Part shown: positions 11,301-26,300 of the stretch, piece after piece
Position numbering within the stretch: position 1 is the first letter of the stretch
Layout: every line of letters begins with the position of its first letter
From: Homalodisca vitripennis
Taxonomy: Eukaryota > Arthropoda > Insecta > Hemiptera > Cicadellidae
NCBI RefSeq assembly: GCF_021130785.1
Contig: NC_060214.1
Coordinates: forward strand, 107,482,001-107,546,000
Length of the DNA: 64,000 nt
Direction: 5' to 3'
The notes under the pieces: generated by a model
What the model was told of the DNA's origin: nothing
The model's database searches: none
The model's input: the letters and a program-made list of their open reading frames with translations, nothing else
Position numbers and translations under genes: made by a program

Positions 11301-14300
11301 GAATGCTTTTCACAAACTTAAACGGTCTTTAGTCTCTGCTCCGGTCCTACGCTTACCAAATTTTGATGCCCCGTTTATTCTGTCAACTGATGCTTCAGGT
11401 ACTGCTGTAGGTGCAGTGCTGTCTCAGGAAATCCAGGGCCAAATATACCCTATAGCTTTTGCGAGCCGTCCTTTAAATGTACACGAGAGGAACTATTCAA
11501 CTTTCCATTTAGAAGCTTTGGCAGTAGTCTATGCCTTTACAAAATTTAGACAATATTTAGAGCATCGTTCCTTCACGCTTGAGACTGACAATTCCTCACT
11601 CTCATGGTTACTTAACAATCCTCGCCAGGTAGGAAAAATAGCACGTTGGACCACTCTCATCAATGCCTTTCAATTTACTGTCAAGCATGTTAGGGGCAAA
11701 GACAATGTTGTGGCCGACTGCCTCTCGCGTTTATTTGAGCCCCAAACCGATTCATCACAGAGTTCTACTATTCAAAATAAAACCGACCACACACAGGCTT
11801 TTATTCTTTTTTCTGTACCGGAAGCCTTCAAAGACATCAAAGGCCACCAAGAGCAAGATGCTCAAATTCGCAATATTGTGAAATCTTTGAAGGGTACTAA
11901 TCCCAATCAAAATTATTCTGTAATTCAAGGCATTTTAGTTCACCAATTGCCTAATCAATCCAAACCTAGAGTAGTGGTACCTAGCAAACTCTACGACCTA
12001 TTGTTTAAAGTTTACCATGAGTCACCTCTCGGAGCTCATCTGGGATTCAAGAAAACTTGGGATCGGATTAGTCAAATTTTCTTTTCTACCGACCTGAAGC
12101 AGGCTATCCAAGAGAGGGTAAAGGCTTGTCCTTTCTGTCAGAGATGCAAACAGGCTCAAAATACTAAGGTAGGCCCTTTGGCTTCTCAATTAGCAACCAG
12201 GCCTTTTCAACGGGTGTTTGTTGATTACGTGGGACCTCTTCCTAGAACAAAAAAAGGCCACAAATGGCTTCTTACAATCGTTGACGCCTTTTCAAAATAT
12301 ACAGTGATTTTGCCTGCTAAAAATGCTACCGCTCCTACTACGGTGAATCTTTTGCATAAGGGCTTGTTCGCGTATTTTGGCTTCCCCTCACAACTCGTCA
12401 CCGACCGTGGTGGTTGTTTCAAATCCAGACAGTTCGATAACATGTGTCTGGAACTTGGTATCAAACACGTTATGACCTCGCCATATTATCCGAAGCCGTC
12501 AATTGCTGAAAGAGTTAATAAAAACCTCGGCGTTGCCTTGAGAATTTTCCATTCTCAAAATCATACTGACTGGGACACTAATCTCCATTTATTCCAAGTC
12601 GCTTTTAATTCGGCTAAGCATGAGTCAATTGGCACCTCTCCTGCTGAAATTTTCCTTGGCTACAAAATTACTTCTCCCCTGGAAAACAATTGGAATTTGG
12701 ATGATCTCCTCCAAACACAAGATTCCAGAGACATGCAGAGGAGATGGTCTCAGGCCTTGGATCGGTTGGAGGTTGCACACCGAAAAGTTGCTCGGCAGTA
12801 CAACCAAGGTCGTTTACCAGTTAATTTTCGTATCGGTGATTTGGCAATGTTTCGACGAGTAAATTTGAGTAATGCGGCTAATCAAATTTCAGCCAAACTG
12901 CAACCTCTGTGGTCACGCCCTCTGGTTATTCATGATTTTACCTCTCCAGTCACCGTGACATTGAGGTGTCCCAAGTCAGGGAAACTTATTAGGTCGGCCC
13001 ATGTTTCCCACCTAAAGAAATATTTTGGGCCTATCTAAGACCAAAGCACCGCTGCCGGGACGTTTATAGGGATGGTTTAGGGCATAGTGATGTTAGTTTA
13101 GTTTTTTCCCTCCTCCTTCTTCTTCTTCTTCTCTTCCTTACACCACATTAACACTCTGATACTTTTACTCCTCTTCTTTTACAGTACATATACACGGGGG
13201 GATCAGGATTAGCATTGGCTGTTTAGAGAATTTTTTTTTGCTTCGGCAATTTTTCTAGGCTGTACATTGGGAGCGAATTTTATGTTTATTTATTTTTAAC
13301 ATTCCCTAATGCAGTCGCGCAGCCTGCTATCCTTGGTTCGGCCAACCCATTACATTTTACAACACAAGCTTACATTTTCTTTCCCTTTTCCTTTTCTTTG
13401 TCTTTCTCTTGCTTAGTAGGGTCAGTCTTTTGGCAGTAGGTGGAATTCTTTGTTATTCAGCTAAGTTAGCAGCGATGGATAGGTTTAGTTTTTATTGTTG
13501 AAAATATTGTTGAAGATTGTAGTTTGTCTATATATTTTTTGTAGTTAGTTGTTGTTGTTATCTCTTTGTGTCTTTAAGACTTTATAATTTTGTCTCTGAA
13601 GCTGCTAAATGTTCCAGCAGCTATCTTATTTATTTGCTGTTTAGTGTTTATATTGGAAGTGTTTTTTTTTACTGTTGTTACTGTTATCCTTTGAAGGCTT
13701 TTTTATTGTTATTGTTTTAGAGGTTTATTGATTGTTAACCTAATTTTGTTGGGTTTTGGCCCAGTTAGTTTTTTTTGGGTCTCTTTTCCGTAGGTTTCAG
13801 GGTTTTTTTTTGCCTTTCCTGGCCAACACTTAGAAACTAGTTGTTTTTTTTGTTTTTAAAGTTCCTAATTAAACCACTTTACCACGACCAAATGATTTCC
13901 TTACTCCGTTAAGCTCTTCCCGTAGCTCTACAGTTTTTCTTTCACGCCTTTTAAGAGCCTGAATTTATTTGCTCCAAGTCTCTAAATTTAAAAAACTAGT
14001 ATGGAAAAATAAAACTTTATTTTGTCTTTTCCCACTGGCCACCAATTTTTTTTTCTCAGCCGTCCCGTAGGGGGAGGAGAGTACTGGCCCACTTTTGCTA
14101 AATTTTGCCAGTACCAGGTTTTTACCTAATTAGCCTTTACAACACGAACTTGGGTCTGTTGATATTATGATGGGTGTAATTTTCTCATATTTTTAATTTT
14201 CGCTTTGGAATGGTCTCTTCATCCCTTCTGTTCCTCCCATCTTTGAAGAAAAAAAAATACAGACCTTATGTCTGGAGTAATACTCTCCCGGCGGTCCAAG

Positions 14301-17300
14301 GAGTTCCGCCAGCCGTTCGGGGTTTCCATTCGGGTGCTTAAGTGGCCCTTGGGTTCCGGGGTGGAGATACCCGGAGGGTGGAGACTTTAGGAAGTGCTTT
14401 GGCTAATAAGCTTTGGCTAATAAGTGTACACTTATTTAATTTCCTTCCCAACCTTACTGGAACACCCTCTTGTAGCCTTTTGACCACCAAGCGTATTAGT
14501 GATGTAGAAACAAACGAAAAAACCCATCCTTGTGTCAACACTTCAGACCTTTATTTATTGGTAGCTACCACAGAAAGTAGTTAATTTTGTTCAAGTTTTT
14601 TTTACTACTACTAGGCTTTTCCTCAAGCCTCTTTAAACTAAAAAGATTTAATCTTGAGTAGTGTGGTCAGTCGGAATGGATTCTAGCCGTTACGCTTTTG
14701 GAGCGCCTCGCGAGCGTGCAGGATATCCATACTAGAGCTATTTCTAGCTGTTTGCTAACGACAGCAGTACCAGTTGTAGTCTCTAATCTTTCCGTCCTTG
14801 TCTTCCTACCTTATCCTTTTGAGTTTTTTTCTTTTCTCTCCCGGGGTAGAGGGGGAGGATGTGGCGTTTGCCACTTTATTTTGTTGGTCTTTGGACGGAC
14901 CGGGAGCTGTTTCCTTACAGCTGGTCGAGCCATCTGTTTTACCAGATGGTTGTTCTCTTTCTAGATGTTTCTGTGGCTTTCTGGCTTTTTGATTGGTTCT
15001 AGTATTTTCAGGTTTTCTAGATATCGGGAATTAGGTTTCTTGTCCTCTTCTCTTCTGACTTCGATAGGGCAAGGACATCTTGGAGTTTTCTGTGGTCGGA
15101 GTTACAAAATCAAAGCTGGCTGCCCGCTCCCTCTACGAACCGGCACGGTGTTTTGGTGTTAATATCGTATGCCTACCTTCCAATCAACGTTTCACGACCT
15201 CGTTTATTATTTAGGACCCAGTCTTTCCAAATTCAGTTTTCGAAAATCGTCGCAAGTTAAGGGTGGTCATTGGATTAAAAAATATATTTTTTTATTATAT
15301 AAAAAGTTTAAATAATTTTTTACAGTAAACTACAAGTTATAAGGGAAACACAAGACCAAGTTTATCAAGTTATGATAAAAATAAAATGAAACTATGATTT
15401 TTAATAGAAATCATTCAATTTTAATCAATTTCGGCCCAGAATTTTTTACATCAATAAAAAAATCTCAGATTTTTTTAATATACTACAAAAAAAGGTGTCC
15501 AACAGTAAAAATTAAATACTTTTCAAGAGGTATAACGTTTAGCGTCTCGAACTGCTAGATTTAACTTATGTACTCCTGTTTAACTTATGAATATAAAGCT
15601 CCAAATATTGAAAAATATAATAGTAAACTTATAATTAAGACAAATCTACTAAAATCTAAAATTACACATATATTGTTAATTTGGTGATTGGTAAATTTTA
15701 TGCTCAGAAAGAAGAATCCTAGAGTGTGAAACAGGGTTTTGCTACACAGTGCCAACTTTGCGCTTACATACTCTCCAGTTATTAGTGATAGAAATGGATA
15801 TAGTGTAATCTTATCTTAATTCTGAAACTTACACCGGTGTCGTAACCAAAAAATCAATGTCTTCCGTCTGGTGTCAAAACATTCTTACACAATCAACTTC
15901 TTGGGATATTTTGTTCTTTATGTGAAGAACCATCATCGATCAGCAGATGTTACACTGAAACTCGGTTAGTTTATGTTTTAAAATTAGAAAGACCATTTAG
16001 TACTAAAATCAGCTGATTGTACTGTGAAGTGGGCTGAAGTCAACCAGAAGTTCCTGAACCTCAGTAAAACTACAATAGTTAACTTTTACTTGTATTCCCT
16101 TTTATAATTTTATGTTTTTATAGAATCAGAGACGGAAGGGTCAAGAAAAAGAAGATTGTGTAGGAAATTAGTGTTTTAACTGTTCCAATGTGATGTTCTC
16201 TGAACAAGTAAGCAAATTTGTTTTGAAAGATAGGTTTTGGAACGTGGATCTAATGAAGACTTCTTTCTGCTTTGGAGATCTTTGGTCCAAAGTCATCTTG
16301 ATTATGCCATAGATGTCTAGAACACTGTTCAAGGTCAAATAGTTACAGTAATTGAGGGTCTGTCAAAAACATCTCCTTCATGGACAGGCTATGTCTTCCT
16401 GTTCTTTCTTGTACTGTGGTAAACTTGTTTTTCTATTAGTTCTGCATGGTCTCAATCTATCACAATAAAAAATAGTTCTGGGGTTACACCTTACACGTAA
16501 GAAATCTATTCTTTAGTTCCTATTCTGGAATTTGTGACTCAGTAATTAGATGTTCTGCATTGCAAACAATTCAATGAGCATTATCTCTTTAAATACCCCT
16601 TTCATGAAACCATCATCTTAAGATTGGTTTGCAGGCCCAGATAGTCTGTATCATCACAACATTTTCATTACCTGTATTCATTAATTTCCCACTGTTTTGT
16701 GCATGTTAAACTTTTCTTTTAGCTCTTGCAATTTTTACCCTTTTCAATAGTTGTGTTTCAAATTCCACTTTCCAACCTCTTTGAACATATTAAAAATTCT
16801 CAGTCTTTCATCTATACTTAAAAACTCAGCCACTTTGATTGAAAGACAACACAAGTTCCACTGAGTTGATCACTGATTAAATTTTTCACTGTTAGCTGAT
16901 GTAGGTTTTCGTGCAACTGATAAGATTTACCAATTTTCACTTATGATGATTTAAAGTTTATACACATTGTCAGAGAGTCAAGATCCTAAACGCTACCTAA
17001 ATCACATCAGTTCTAAATATATTTATCGCTACATTAAAAATATAAAGTACATATAAAAATGAAAACCAACACCTCGAAACCATTAACTTTACCAAAAAGT
17101 ACAGTTAAGAGCAGAAATATAAAGATTTAAAAAATCTAAGATTAAGACAATTAATTTTACTTACAGCTTGTAACAAAGATTAAACACTTAGAAAATATCT
17201 AAGTGAAGCAAGAAAACAAAGATATCTTACCTGTGTCGGGTCGCAAGCTAAGTCCACCCGTTCTAGAGCCACCGAGTCCCACTCCGGCTTGCAGAGAGAG

Positions 17301-20300
17301 AACTTGCGGTTCACCTCCAGATCAAGTGTATGGTAGGCTCCCATCTACAGCAGCAAGTACATTTTTAACAACTTTAACATCGGTTATTTCATGTTAAATT
17401 ACAACTTATGTGAGAAACAATGGACTTTTTGGTCAATAGATTTACTTGTTATAGGATTAACATTATTTACCTGATTATCTATTATTATAAACATCGAATA
17501 CGCATTAAAATGAATATTTTACGATCCTGATCACTTTCCGATAGGACAGAATAGGAAATCATGCAAGCTAATAGTGCAAATTACATTAAATTAATTTTTA
17601 ATTTATAGGTAGGAAAATTTGTAAGTGCTTTATTGACAGTTTTAAACATTTCCACACTTAGGACCATTCCCTCTTTTTCCTAAACAAATTTCCATTTCTC
17701 CCTTGTCATCCACTAATCTCTTTTGTTCATTTATAATGAAAATGTTCCCAGATGAAAGTTATGGCTTATAAGAGATAACAAAATGATGTAGAAAAAAGAG
17801 CTAACCCATTTTTGGAAATGTTAAAACTCAAACCACATCACAAAAAAGCAAACTATGGTTATAGTACAATAACATTTTCATAGTGGTGGATTTTCTGTTC
17901 AGAGAATGACAGATTGGACTGGAAGTGGTTTTGGCTACTAAATCTAAATTTCTATTCTTATTAATACACTATAAGGCATAGTTTAGTTTTAATTTTATAC
18001 TTTCAACCACATTTTCACAGAATTAGTTGATAAAAATAGTCTAGATTTTTTAGTTGATGATCTATTTCAACCTTGGAAAATTCATGACACAATTGCTGTA
18101 GTTCAAGTTTGAAACTGATTTTAAGAAAATATATATATATAATTAATACACAAATATACGTTTTACTTGTCTTTAAACACTAAACCTGTCATTGCAATTT
18201 TAGGGTTATATTTAATCAATTAAGTTAAAGAAGTAAAAAAGTAAATGGTATTTTGATTATTGAAATATAATAAGATAACAACGTATTTATAATTAAATAT
18301 GTTTGTATTTTTATACTTGTATTGCAAAAGTTAGGCTTGATGCGTAGTTTTTAATTAATAAGCTGATAACTCTCACACAAGTGTAAGATTTTTTCTTTTT
18401 GGGTTGGTATATTTTTCTCTGTCAGTCAGTGGTATATTGCTCTATATTTACAATGTAATTTAATGGGAAACATAAACAAATTTATATATACATTCTTGAA
18501 GCTCTTTTCTTATTGGAAATTATATATTAATTTAAAACAAACGATACAATTTATTGTCACCACTTGTATTCAGTTATGTGGGTCTGAAGATGTTCTCATT
18601 GAGTACGAAAGGCATCACAAAAATAGAAACCTATATTATTGGAGAGCTTGTTTTAAATTAACATTTATATATTGTAAACATTATGGTAAGATTTATAGTT
18701 ATTAATTACCTGAGATTAGATTTTGTGGATTTCCTATTTAGGAACAAGTTTTCCAGAATTAGTCTTTTGACCTATTTCACTCACACTTTCTTATTGTACT
18801 AATCAATGTTTCAAATTTACAACGTTGTAAAAATATATGACACAATTTTTGAAAATGTAGAGTGTAAAACAATTTTACAAACTTTATTTTCATATCACTG
18901 ATGCAATTTTAAATCATGATCCATGGTGAAATTGGACATTACATTTGTGGCCTACTTTTACCCTTCACTGGACATGCTTTGCTCAGCATGTATGTTCATA
19001 TAAAGACTGAATAAAAAGTCAGGATCCCCCATCTATTTTTTTAAAGTTTATATAAGGAGATATACTTTGGGTAGTGGTGCAATATGAAGAGGAAGTTTAA
19101 TTTAATTATTTTGAACATTTTTTGGTGTCAAATTGATGCAAGAATGATACTCCTATCAAGAGAAATTTCATTCTCTTAAATTGACACATTGTCTGTTTGA
19201 TCCACAACGTTAAAAAATAAAAAAAATAACATAGCTATTATGTTGTTTCCATCCTGGTTTCAATTATTTACTATTAAGGTCTTGCGATAAATATATGGAA
19301 ATGAATTGAGAACACACATAATGCGTAAATGTTCTGATTTAACAAGAGACCATTATTAGCCTTAGAACTGATATGAGTAATATATTATGACCGATTTACG
19401 TATCTCCTGATAGTCATAATCTATGACAGATCTTGTTTTATCAGCGACACTGTTGGAGCATATTTATGTGAAACCTGCATAAATCAATTGTTTAACTCAT
19501 CTACATTGACTATAATAACATAATACATAGAGCAGTCCTGGCTGACAGAAATATGTAAGTATAATACAACTCTTATGGCTGTCCTTACCACTTTGACAGT
19601 GCCATTTAAAAGATCAAAAACATTACATGGAGTTTGCAGTGATATTTATATTAAAACAGTCCTTAAAGAGCCTTTGTCCTTCCAAGGTTTTTTATACATT
19701 TTAGTATTTCTAATAGTTTTGTACTGATGATATTCATTACCAACCCTTATTACGATATGGTGCAAATCATGTGGTATGAGGAAATTAACTTATCAAAGAC
19801 ATAAAAACACAAACAAATTATAAATACAGGGTGTAAATTAAGTCCTGATATGCCTGAATATATTCCAAACAGATTGAGATATCGATGTAAACCTTGACCA
19901 TACTTATTAAAATACATTTTTGGATTTTTTGAATGTTAAAAAAATCCCCCCCCCTTTAAAAGGGTGGTATGGGGGGTAATTTTAAATTTTCAAACCTCTA
20001 TCTTGTGATATTTCATTTTAAAGATCTACTCAATCGAAACAGTAGACGATCTTAGTAACAGTTATGGGCAAATAACCCATTATATTGTAATGCCACCTAG
20101 AAGAAGACACCAAAACCAAACCCTGCAAGAACCAGAGAACCAAAACTATGCACACTAGAAACCTTAGATACTACGTAAAGGGATAAGCTGGGCATCTCAA
20201 AGTCTTACTAAGAGATATCACTCATAAATTGTTTTATTTTTTTATTTTTTATTATTTCAATGGCATCACCATTTCAACAAGTAAGTTTCAATTTTATCTA

Positions 20301-23300
20301 CATGCATAACAATTGACCAAAGAAACTAATTAGTAGACTAAAACAAAAACAATAGAATATGCAACCTGTAAACAAAACAATAGATACATAATGAAACAAA
20401 TAGATATGAATTGTAAGATGCATAACAAGAAAGTATAAATAGATAACAAGTAATGTGTAACAATAAATAGATAAATATACAACAATAACAAAGAAAGATG
20501 CTTAACAAGAACGATGCAAAACAAGAAATGAACTATGACGTAGGTAACAGTTTTGACAAACAAGTTAACTGTGATAATAAAATAAAAGACTTTAAAGATA
20601 ATAAATTGTGTTAAAATGCGCAATATACTGGCATTATCCCTACTGATTATTTTTGTTGTGTTATTTGCCCACAACTTTTACTAGAAACGGTGTAGAGGTG
20701 TTTTCTTATTGTTGGTTGTTTTCTTGTAGTTGTGTATAAACTGTTGCTTTATATGGCTAGATCAAACAACTTAACTTATAAAAAAAATCAATATAACACA
20801 AAGGGCGCAAACAATATTGTAACCAAAAAACTGACTTCCAAACAATATTCATTAGCAACATTATCTCTTGGACCAAAATTATGGAATGCACTGCCAAATA
20901 GATTAAGATCACTGCCATTTAGAATTTTCAAAAGACAAATTGGCTTTTTCCTTTTGGAACACCCATTTTATGAAGTGGAGTTTTTTGGTATTAATCATGA
21001 ATTAAACAAAATTAGTGTTGATTATAGGAAATTCTTTTCCCTGTGTTGTAATTGTAATTAGTTTTTAATTAATTAATTGATTTAATTTATTTTTTATTTA
21101 TTTAATGTATTGCTTCTTTTAAGATCTGGATGATTGCATTGCTCTTAACATTTTCAATGTTAATTGTTAAGTGTACAATGATGTGTTTTCAATGTGACAA
21201 TATATGACAAATTGCCATGTAATCTTTACCAGTAATAAATGAGTATCATTGAGTATCTGTGCTAGTCTGCTGAATGGGATCTGTTTTATTCAATTTATAC
21301 CGTAAATCCCTGTTCATCCAAATTTACTTTCGGACCCATGTCATCCAAGAAAAGCAGTTGTAATTTACCACCATCTTATAAAAGCTTGAGTCTTTCTGTC
21401 AGTCACCTAACATTTATCTCACCTTGACATACTGGTTCTCCTCAATGTTCCTGCCCTTGAGTCGCAGCATGCATGCCTGGGTGTCAAAGTCTATGGTTTC
21501 TACGGAGATGGTGAGTGTGGTCCGCACCCTGCTGCTGGTGGACGAACCGGTGGATGACTCATTCTGCACTTTCCTAAACACGTGGCCTTCAGTTAGTCTA
21601 TAATGTATTTAGATTAGAGCATAACTGTAATGACCCGAACCTAATATGAACTATAATTAAAATAATATTGACAATTAATTTAAACTAGGTATAACAATTT
21701 ATACAGAAATTATGCTTTATTTGTTTATATAACAATTTCATCCTATTGGTAAAATGTCTTAATATTTAACTGAAGACATAATAATTATAAAGTGTAACGC
21801 AGTGTTGAAAGTAAGTGAATAGGACAGCAATAAGACTGCTGACAACGCAGCCTCAGCACCTGCGTGTGCTGGAAGGCAGTCTAGATCAGGCCTCAGACTC
21901 GTTAACATGTGATTTTCTGTAGCTCTATTATAACAATTTTCAAAATTCTTTAAACAATGTAATTAAATATCTTATTTTATTCAGAAGTGCTCTCCCCTTT
22001 TAAACAAATCGGAATTGTATTATTTTATAAATTAATCGGTATAATAAATAATATTTGAAGTTCAAACGTTGTTGTGGAAAATTCATTTCTTTTCCGGAAT
22101 CATCCGGTGGTGGCAGCGGATACCATAAAGATCCCCAATCGGACGCGTTACATAACTAATTATTATGTACAGGTGAGTCAAGTTTGTTCTCTTTAACTAC
22201 AGTTTTGAAACACTATTTATCGTACTGGAAACAATTGGCCATAGTTGAGTGTTTTAATACTTTTAACTATTAAAGTAATCTAGACCATTAAACTATATTC
22301 TGTCATGAAATTTACTATCAAAGTTTTATGGCACAATTAATATTACTCTTCTTAAAATAGTCCTTCTAGCTCAGTTGGAAGAAGAAGGTATATTTTGTAA
22401 CAACTGAAATATTAACTTATTCTCATGGTATTTATTTACACGCATTCATATCTTGAAACGTCTTATACAAAAAAGTGTTTACAACACGAAGTTTGGGAAA
22501 TGTTATAAAGATACAGAACAGTTTTAGGTTCAAAAATATCAGACATGAGTATTAAAAAAAAGTTAAACAGATGCAGTAATAGAAAGAAATGGCACACCAA
22601 GCTTAAACAAATGACAATGAACTTAGCCGAGATATTTATAAAAACAATTTTTGTACCAAGTTTCAGCTTGTTTTAGCATTCCTAACACCAGTTCTTCATG
22701 ATAGAAGATTTCTTTAATCATATCTCAAAAACCATTGAAGTTAAAATATTGCTAATTAAAAAAATTGTAGTAAACCCTTCCCAAACACTTTTTGTTACTT
22801 CATAAATAATGGAGTTGAGAATTTTTGTTAAGTTTAAACGGCTACCATATTGAAATGAAAATAGGTATCAAGCTGGTCAATGAACTTAGCCGAGACAACT
22901 TGTAAGATCAATTTTTGCATCAAGTTCCAACTTGTTAAGGGTTTTTTTAGGACAGACATCGTTTGAAAAAGCCACACTATATAGCATAGATAGAACTAAT
23001 ATTAGCTTTGGTTTAATTGTCATTTATATAACATTTTGGACAGGGAGTAATTTTGGGCTCTGGGAGTCATATGTTTAATATTTCCCTGGATGAAATTAAC
23101 CACTAATTTGCTGGCTTGGGCGGCAATAACAGTGTGAACCCGGAAAGGCTCGCTTTTTATAAGCACGCTACTTGCGAAAAGGTGCAAGATAAATTTCAGT
23201 TTCGGCAGGTGAGCGAGAGTGAGGTATATCTCCACAGCAGCCTTTGGCATTGACGGAATTTCAATCAACATGGTCAGAGCATAGTCCTTTCTGTATCGGG

Positions 23301-26300
23301 GCTATCACCCATATCATTAATCTCTCTCTCTCCTCTGGCCAATTCCCCTCTGGATGGAAAAAAAGCCTGGTCATCCCTCTTCCCAAAAATAGTAATCCTA
23401 CAAGTGTGTCCGAGCTTAGGCCCATTTCCATTTTACCAGTTCTGTCTAAGGTATTGGAAAGAATTGTGACAAATCAGTTGGTTTCCTTCCTGGAGTACAG
23501 CGGTGTTTTGCCCGATAGTCAGTCTGCTTTCAGGAAGGGTTTCAGTTCGACATCTGCTCTACTAAGTTTGACAAACCAACTGTTTTCCGCCAGGGACAAG
23601 AATTTCTGTAGTAGTTTAGCTGCTCTTGATTTCTCACATGCATTCGATTCAGTGAATTTTGATATGTTTTTGGCTAAGCTGCATTACTACGGTTTTGATC
23701 AGGTTTCAACAATGTGGTTTCGCTCTTATCTGATCGACAGAACCCAGGTAACCAGGGTGAATGATCGTCTTTCAGGGATTGCTCTCAAGGAGTCAGGGGT
23801 ACCTCAGGGTAGCTGCTTAGGTTCTATTATGTTTCTATTGTATACTGCGGATCTTAATCTTGAGTTATCATTCTGTTCCCTTTACTCCTACGCTGATGAC
23901 ACTCAGCTTGTGTTGTCATATCCTCCAATACAGTCTTCCTTGGCAATGGAGTGGATTAATGCTGATTTGTTGAGGGTCAGGCTCTGGGCTGACGATCACG
24001 GGCTTCAGTTGAATCCAAGAAAGTGTTCACTTGTTAATTTTTACCCCTCTTCAAATGCAGTCTTTCTTAGTAATGGACCCTTGGGAGTTTTCTTGGGAGG
24101 TGTTCCTTTGCAGGTTTCGGACACAGTAAAAATCCTTGGCGTTACTTTTGACAAGCAGTTAACCTTCTTGAACCATGTACAAAATATCAATTGTGGTGTA
24201 ATGAATAGGTTAAGAGTATTGTTTAGGTTTAAGGGGTTACTCCAGGAGGAAGTGAAACCTTAAGATTGTCAATGCTGTGGTTTTCCCAGTTATTGTTTAT
24301 GCTCTTCCTGTATTTGGGGGAAGATTGACTCTTGAGGGTATGGTCCTGATTGATAGGTTACAGAACTCTGCTGTAAGATTTGTGTACGGCCTGAGAAAAT
24401 TTGATCACGTTAGCCAGTATTGCCGTACAGCAAGGATCCTTCCGATAAAGTGCATTTTCAAACTTCAGGTGGCTTGCCTTGTTCACAAGGTGTTGCTGAC
24501 GGGAAATCCTTCTTACCTCAGGGGGATGCTACAGACCCAGGCTGAGATTAGGGACTGTCACACTCGGCAGGACGCCATGCTGGAGATGCCCAGGGTAAGG
24601 TTGGAGATGGGGAGGAATGTATTTAGATACTTTGGCCCCCAGATATACAACAGCGTCCCTCACAGTCTAAAGGCTTATGAATATTCCTCGTTTAAAAACA
24701 ATCTCAGACTGGCTTTGGAGGAGGAGTGTTTCACCCCTAAATAGCTGTTTAATGTAATGTATTATCGGTTTGATTAGTTTAATTTTGTATTTCTCGAATG
24801 ATGATAGATAGATTTGTATGTGCCTTGGTTGAAAATGTATGACTTGAGTTATTTTGAAAAACAACAATGTAATGTTGAAAATCGCTTCAAATAAAGACGT
24901 TATTTATTTTTTATTTGGTGAAGATGACACAATACATGCCAATCAATAACTTAGTTCAGCCTACAACTAGATTTACTAAATGCAGTAAGAGTCATAAATT
25001 ACAAATTAAGCTGTTTAACAAACTCCTTGAAACATGGAGAGTATTAGATTCACAAGGTTTTAAAACAGACATTTCCACACATCTCATATATAAAGCCTTT
25101 TTACTCAGTAAATGAATTTCTGTACTCAGAGGTAGATTATAATGATTAGTGTTATCCAGTCATGTACAATGTTTGTTTTTATTGTAGGTTGTATTTTATA
25201 TTTCGTTGTAATATTTTGTTATATGTATTCTTTTATGTCTGACTTTGTCCATTCTGTAAAGAAAATGGCAATAAACACTATTCTGATTCTGAAGTTATGC
25301 AGAAACTTTCCTTAAGTACTTCCAAGAGGTTGACTACAATCAAATGAAAATGAAATATGCCTTTATTCAAGAGGCGGAGTTAGGGCTATTTAGCCCTCTC
25401 TACCACTCAACCAAAAATGGGTTACAATTTCTTTTTAACAAGCTAACTTTAAACTTTGAAGTTTTAAAAGGTTGGACATAAATTTATAAAAAATAAAAAG
25501 CAATTTTTGAAGGTTTAAGTTTTTGAGAAAATCAATAAAAGCATTTGTTTAAAGTTTGTCCCTCTATTCAAAAATAAAATTTAATTTCGGAAATGGGAAC
25601 AGTCAGCTTAAAACATTTGCTGTGGACATACACTTGTGACCTTGAGTACTATCTTTGTAACAAAAAAATACTGTTTAATGTATAAGATAACCTGCTATTG
25701 ATGTTGAATTTAATTACTGTATTAAACTTGTGGTTTTAAGGTAGTATATCAGCTCTGTTTGTAACTACAAATATTTTGTTGATTTTATTTAATTTATAAA
25801 TTATATTAAATGTAGAATTATTTTGTTTAGTAATTGTTACTAATGCTATTGCAGTAAATTAGTAATGTTTATTATTATTTTAATGAACTAATAAAGTTTA
25901 CTTTAAAAATATAACAGACCGTTTACGCTAGACCTGGTTGTTGAAATTCCTGTAATTTCAGGTTCTATTTTCCTAGTTGTGCACATCTTCATTCAAACCT
26001 TGGTTGAATGTTTATTATTGAAATAAAGTAAATACTGTATTTTCTTTTTCAATACATTGCAAGAAACATTTGTCTGCAGTTTTTTATTACTTAAATTTAG
26101 GATTTTGTCGGCATTACAAATGAAAAAAAGAAAAATAACAAAAACATTTCAAAGTAAAGTGTTATAAAAAAATTGAACAAATATTTTTGTTCATTTTAAA
26201 AAATACACAAAATGCCCCTAAAGGTTTTATACAAAAAAATTGTAAGAAATTCCACTTTCTACAAACTATTTGATATTTTGGAAACATAATAAAACTTTTT

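Larger units (their letters stand above)
5640..15254 (+). mobile_element. Intact Ty3/Gypsy LTR retrotransposon in pelota intron 4
   Basis: The element is 9615 bp with 395-bp LTRs that I read as identical base for base. Both start TG and end CA, and both are flanked by the 4-bp target duplication AGTT (5636-5639 and 15255-15258). In order it has a primer-binding site, a 2.4-kb 5' leader, gag, pol (protease, RT, RNase H, integrase), a 1.8-kb 3' leader without env, and a polypurine tract. Integrase after RNase H makes it Gypsy rather than Copia. Gag and pol have no internal stops. Identical LTRs and open frames mean a very recent insertion, possibly still active. It is antisense to pelota. The clade is unresolved. 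Confidence 0.96.

Noticed and set aside
14338..14992. Several short frames between pol and the 3' LTR as a possible env
   Set aside because: All under 90 residues, with no signal peptide plus membrane-anchor arrangement, no cleavage motif and no continuity.
19827..20100. Segment starting tacagggtgt as a defined transposon
   Set aside because: The start is like several insect repeats, but no inverted end or target duplication was found.
20330..20674. 114-residue hydrophobic minus-strand frame resembling a membrane protein
   Set aside because: It is the complement of an A-rich stretch with repeated aacaa/agata words; the Leu/Ile/Phe/Tyr bias follows from composition. No motif or splice context.
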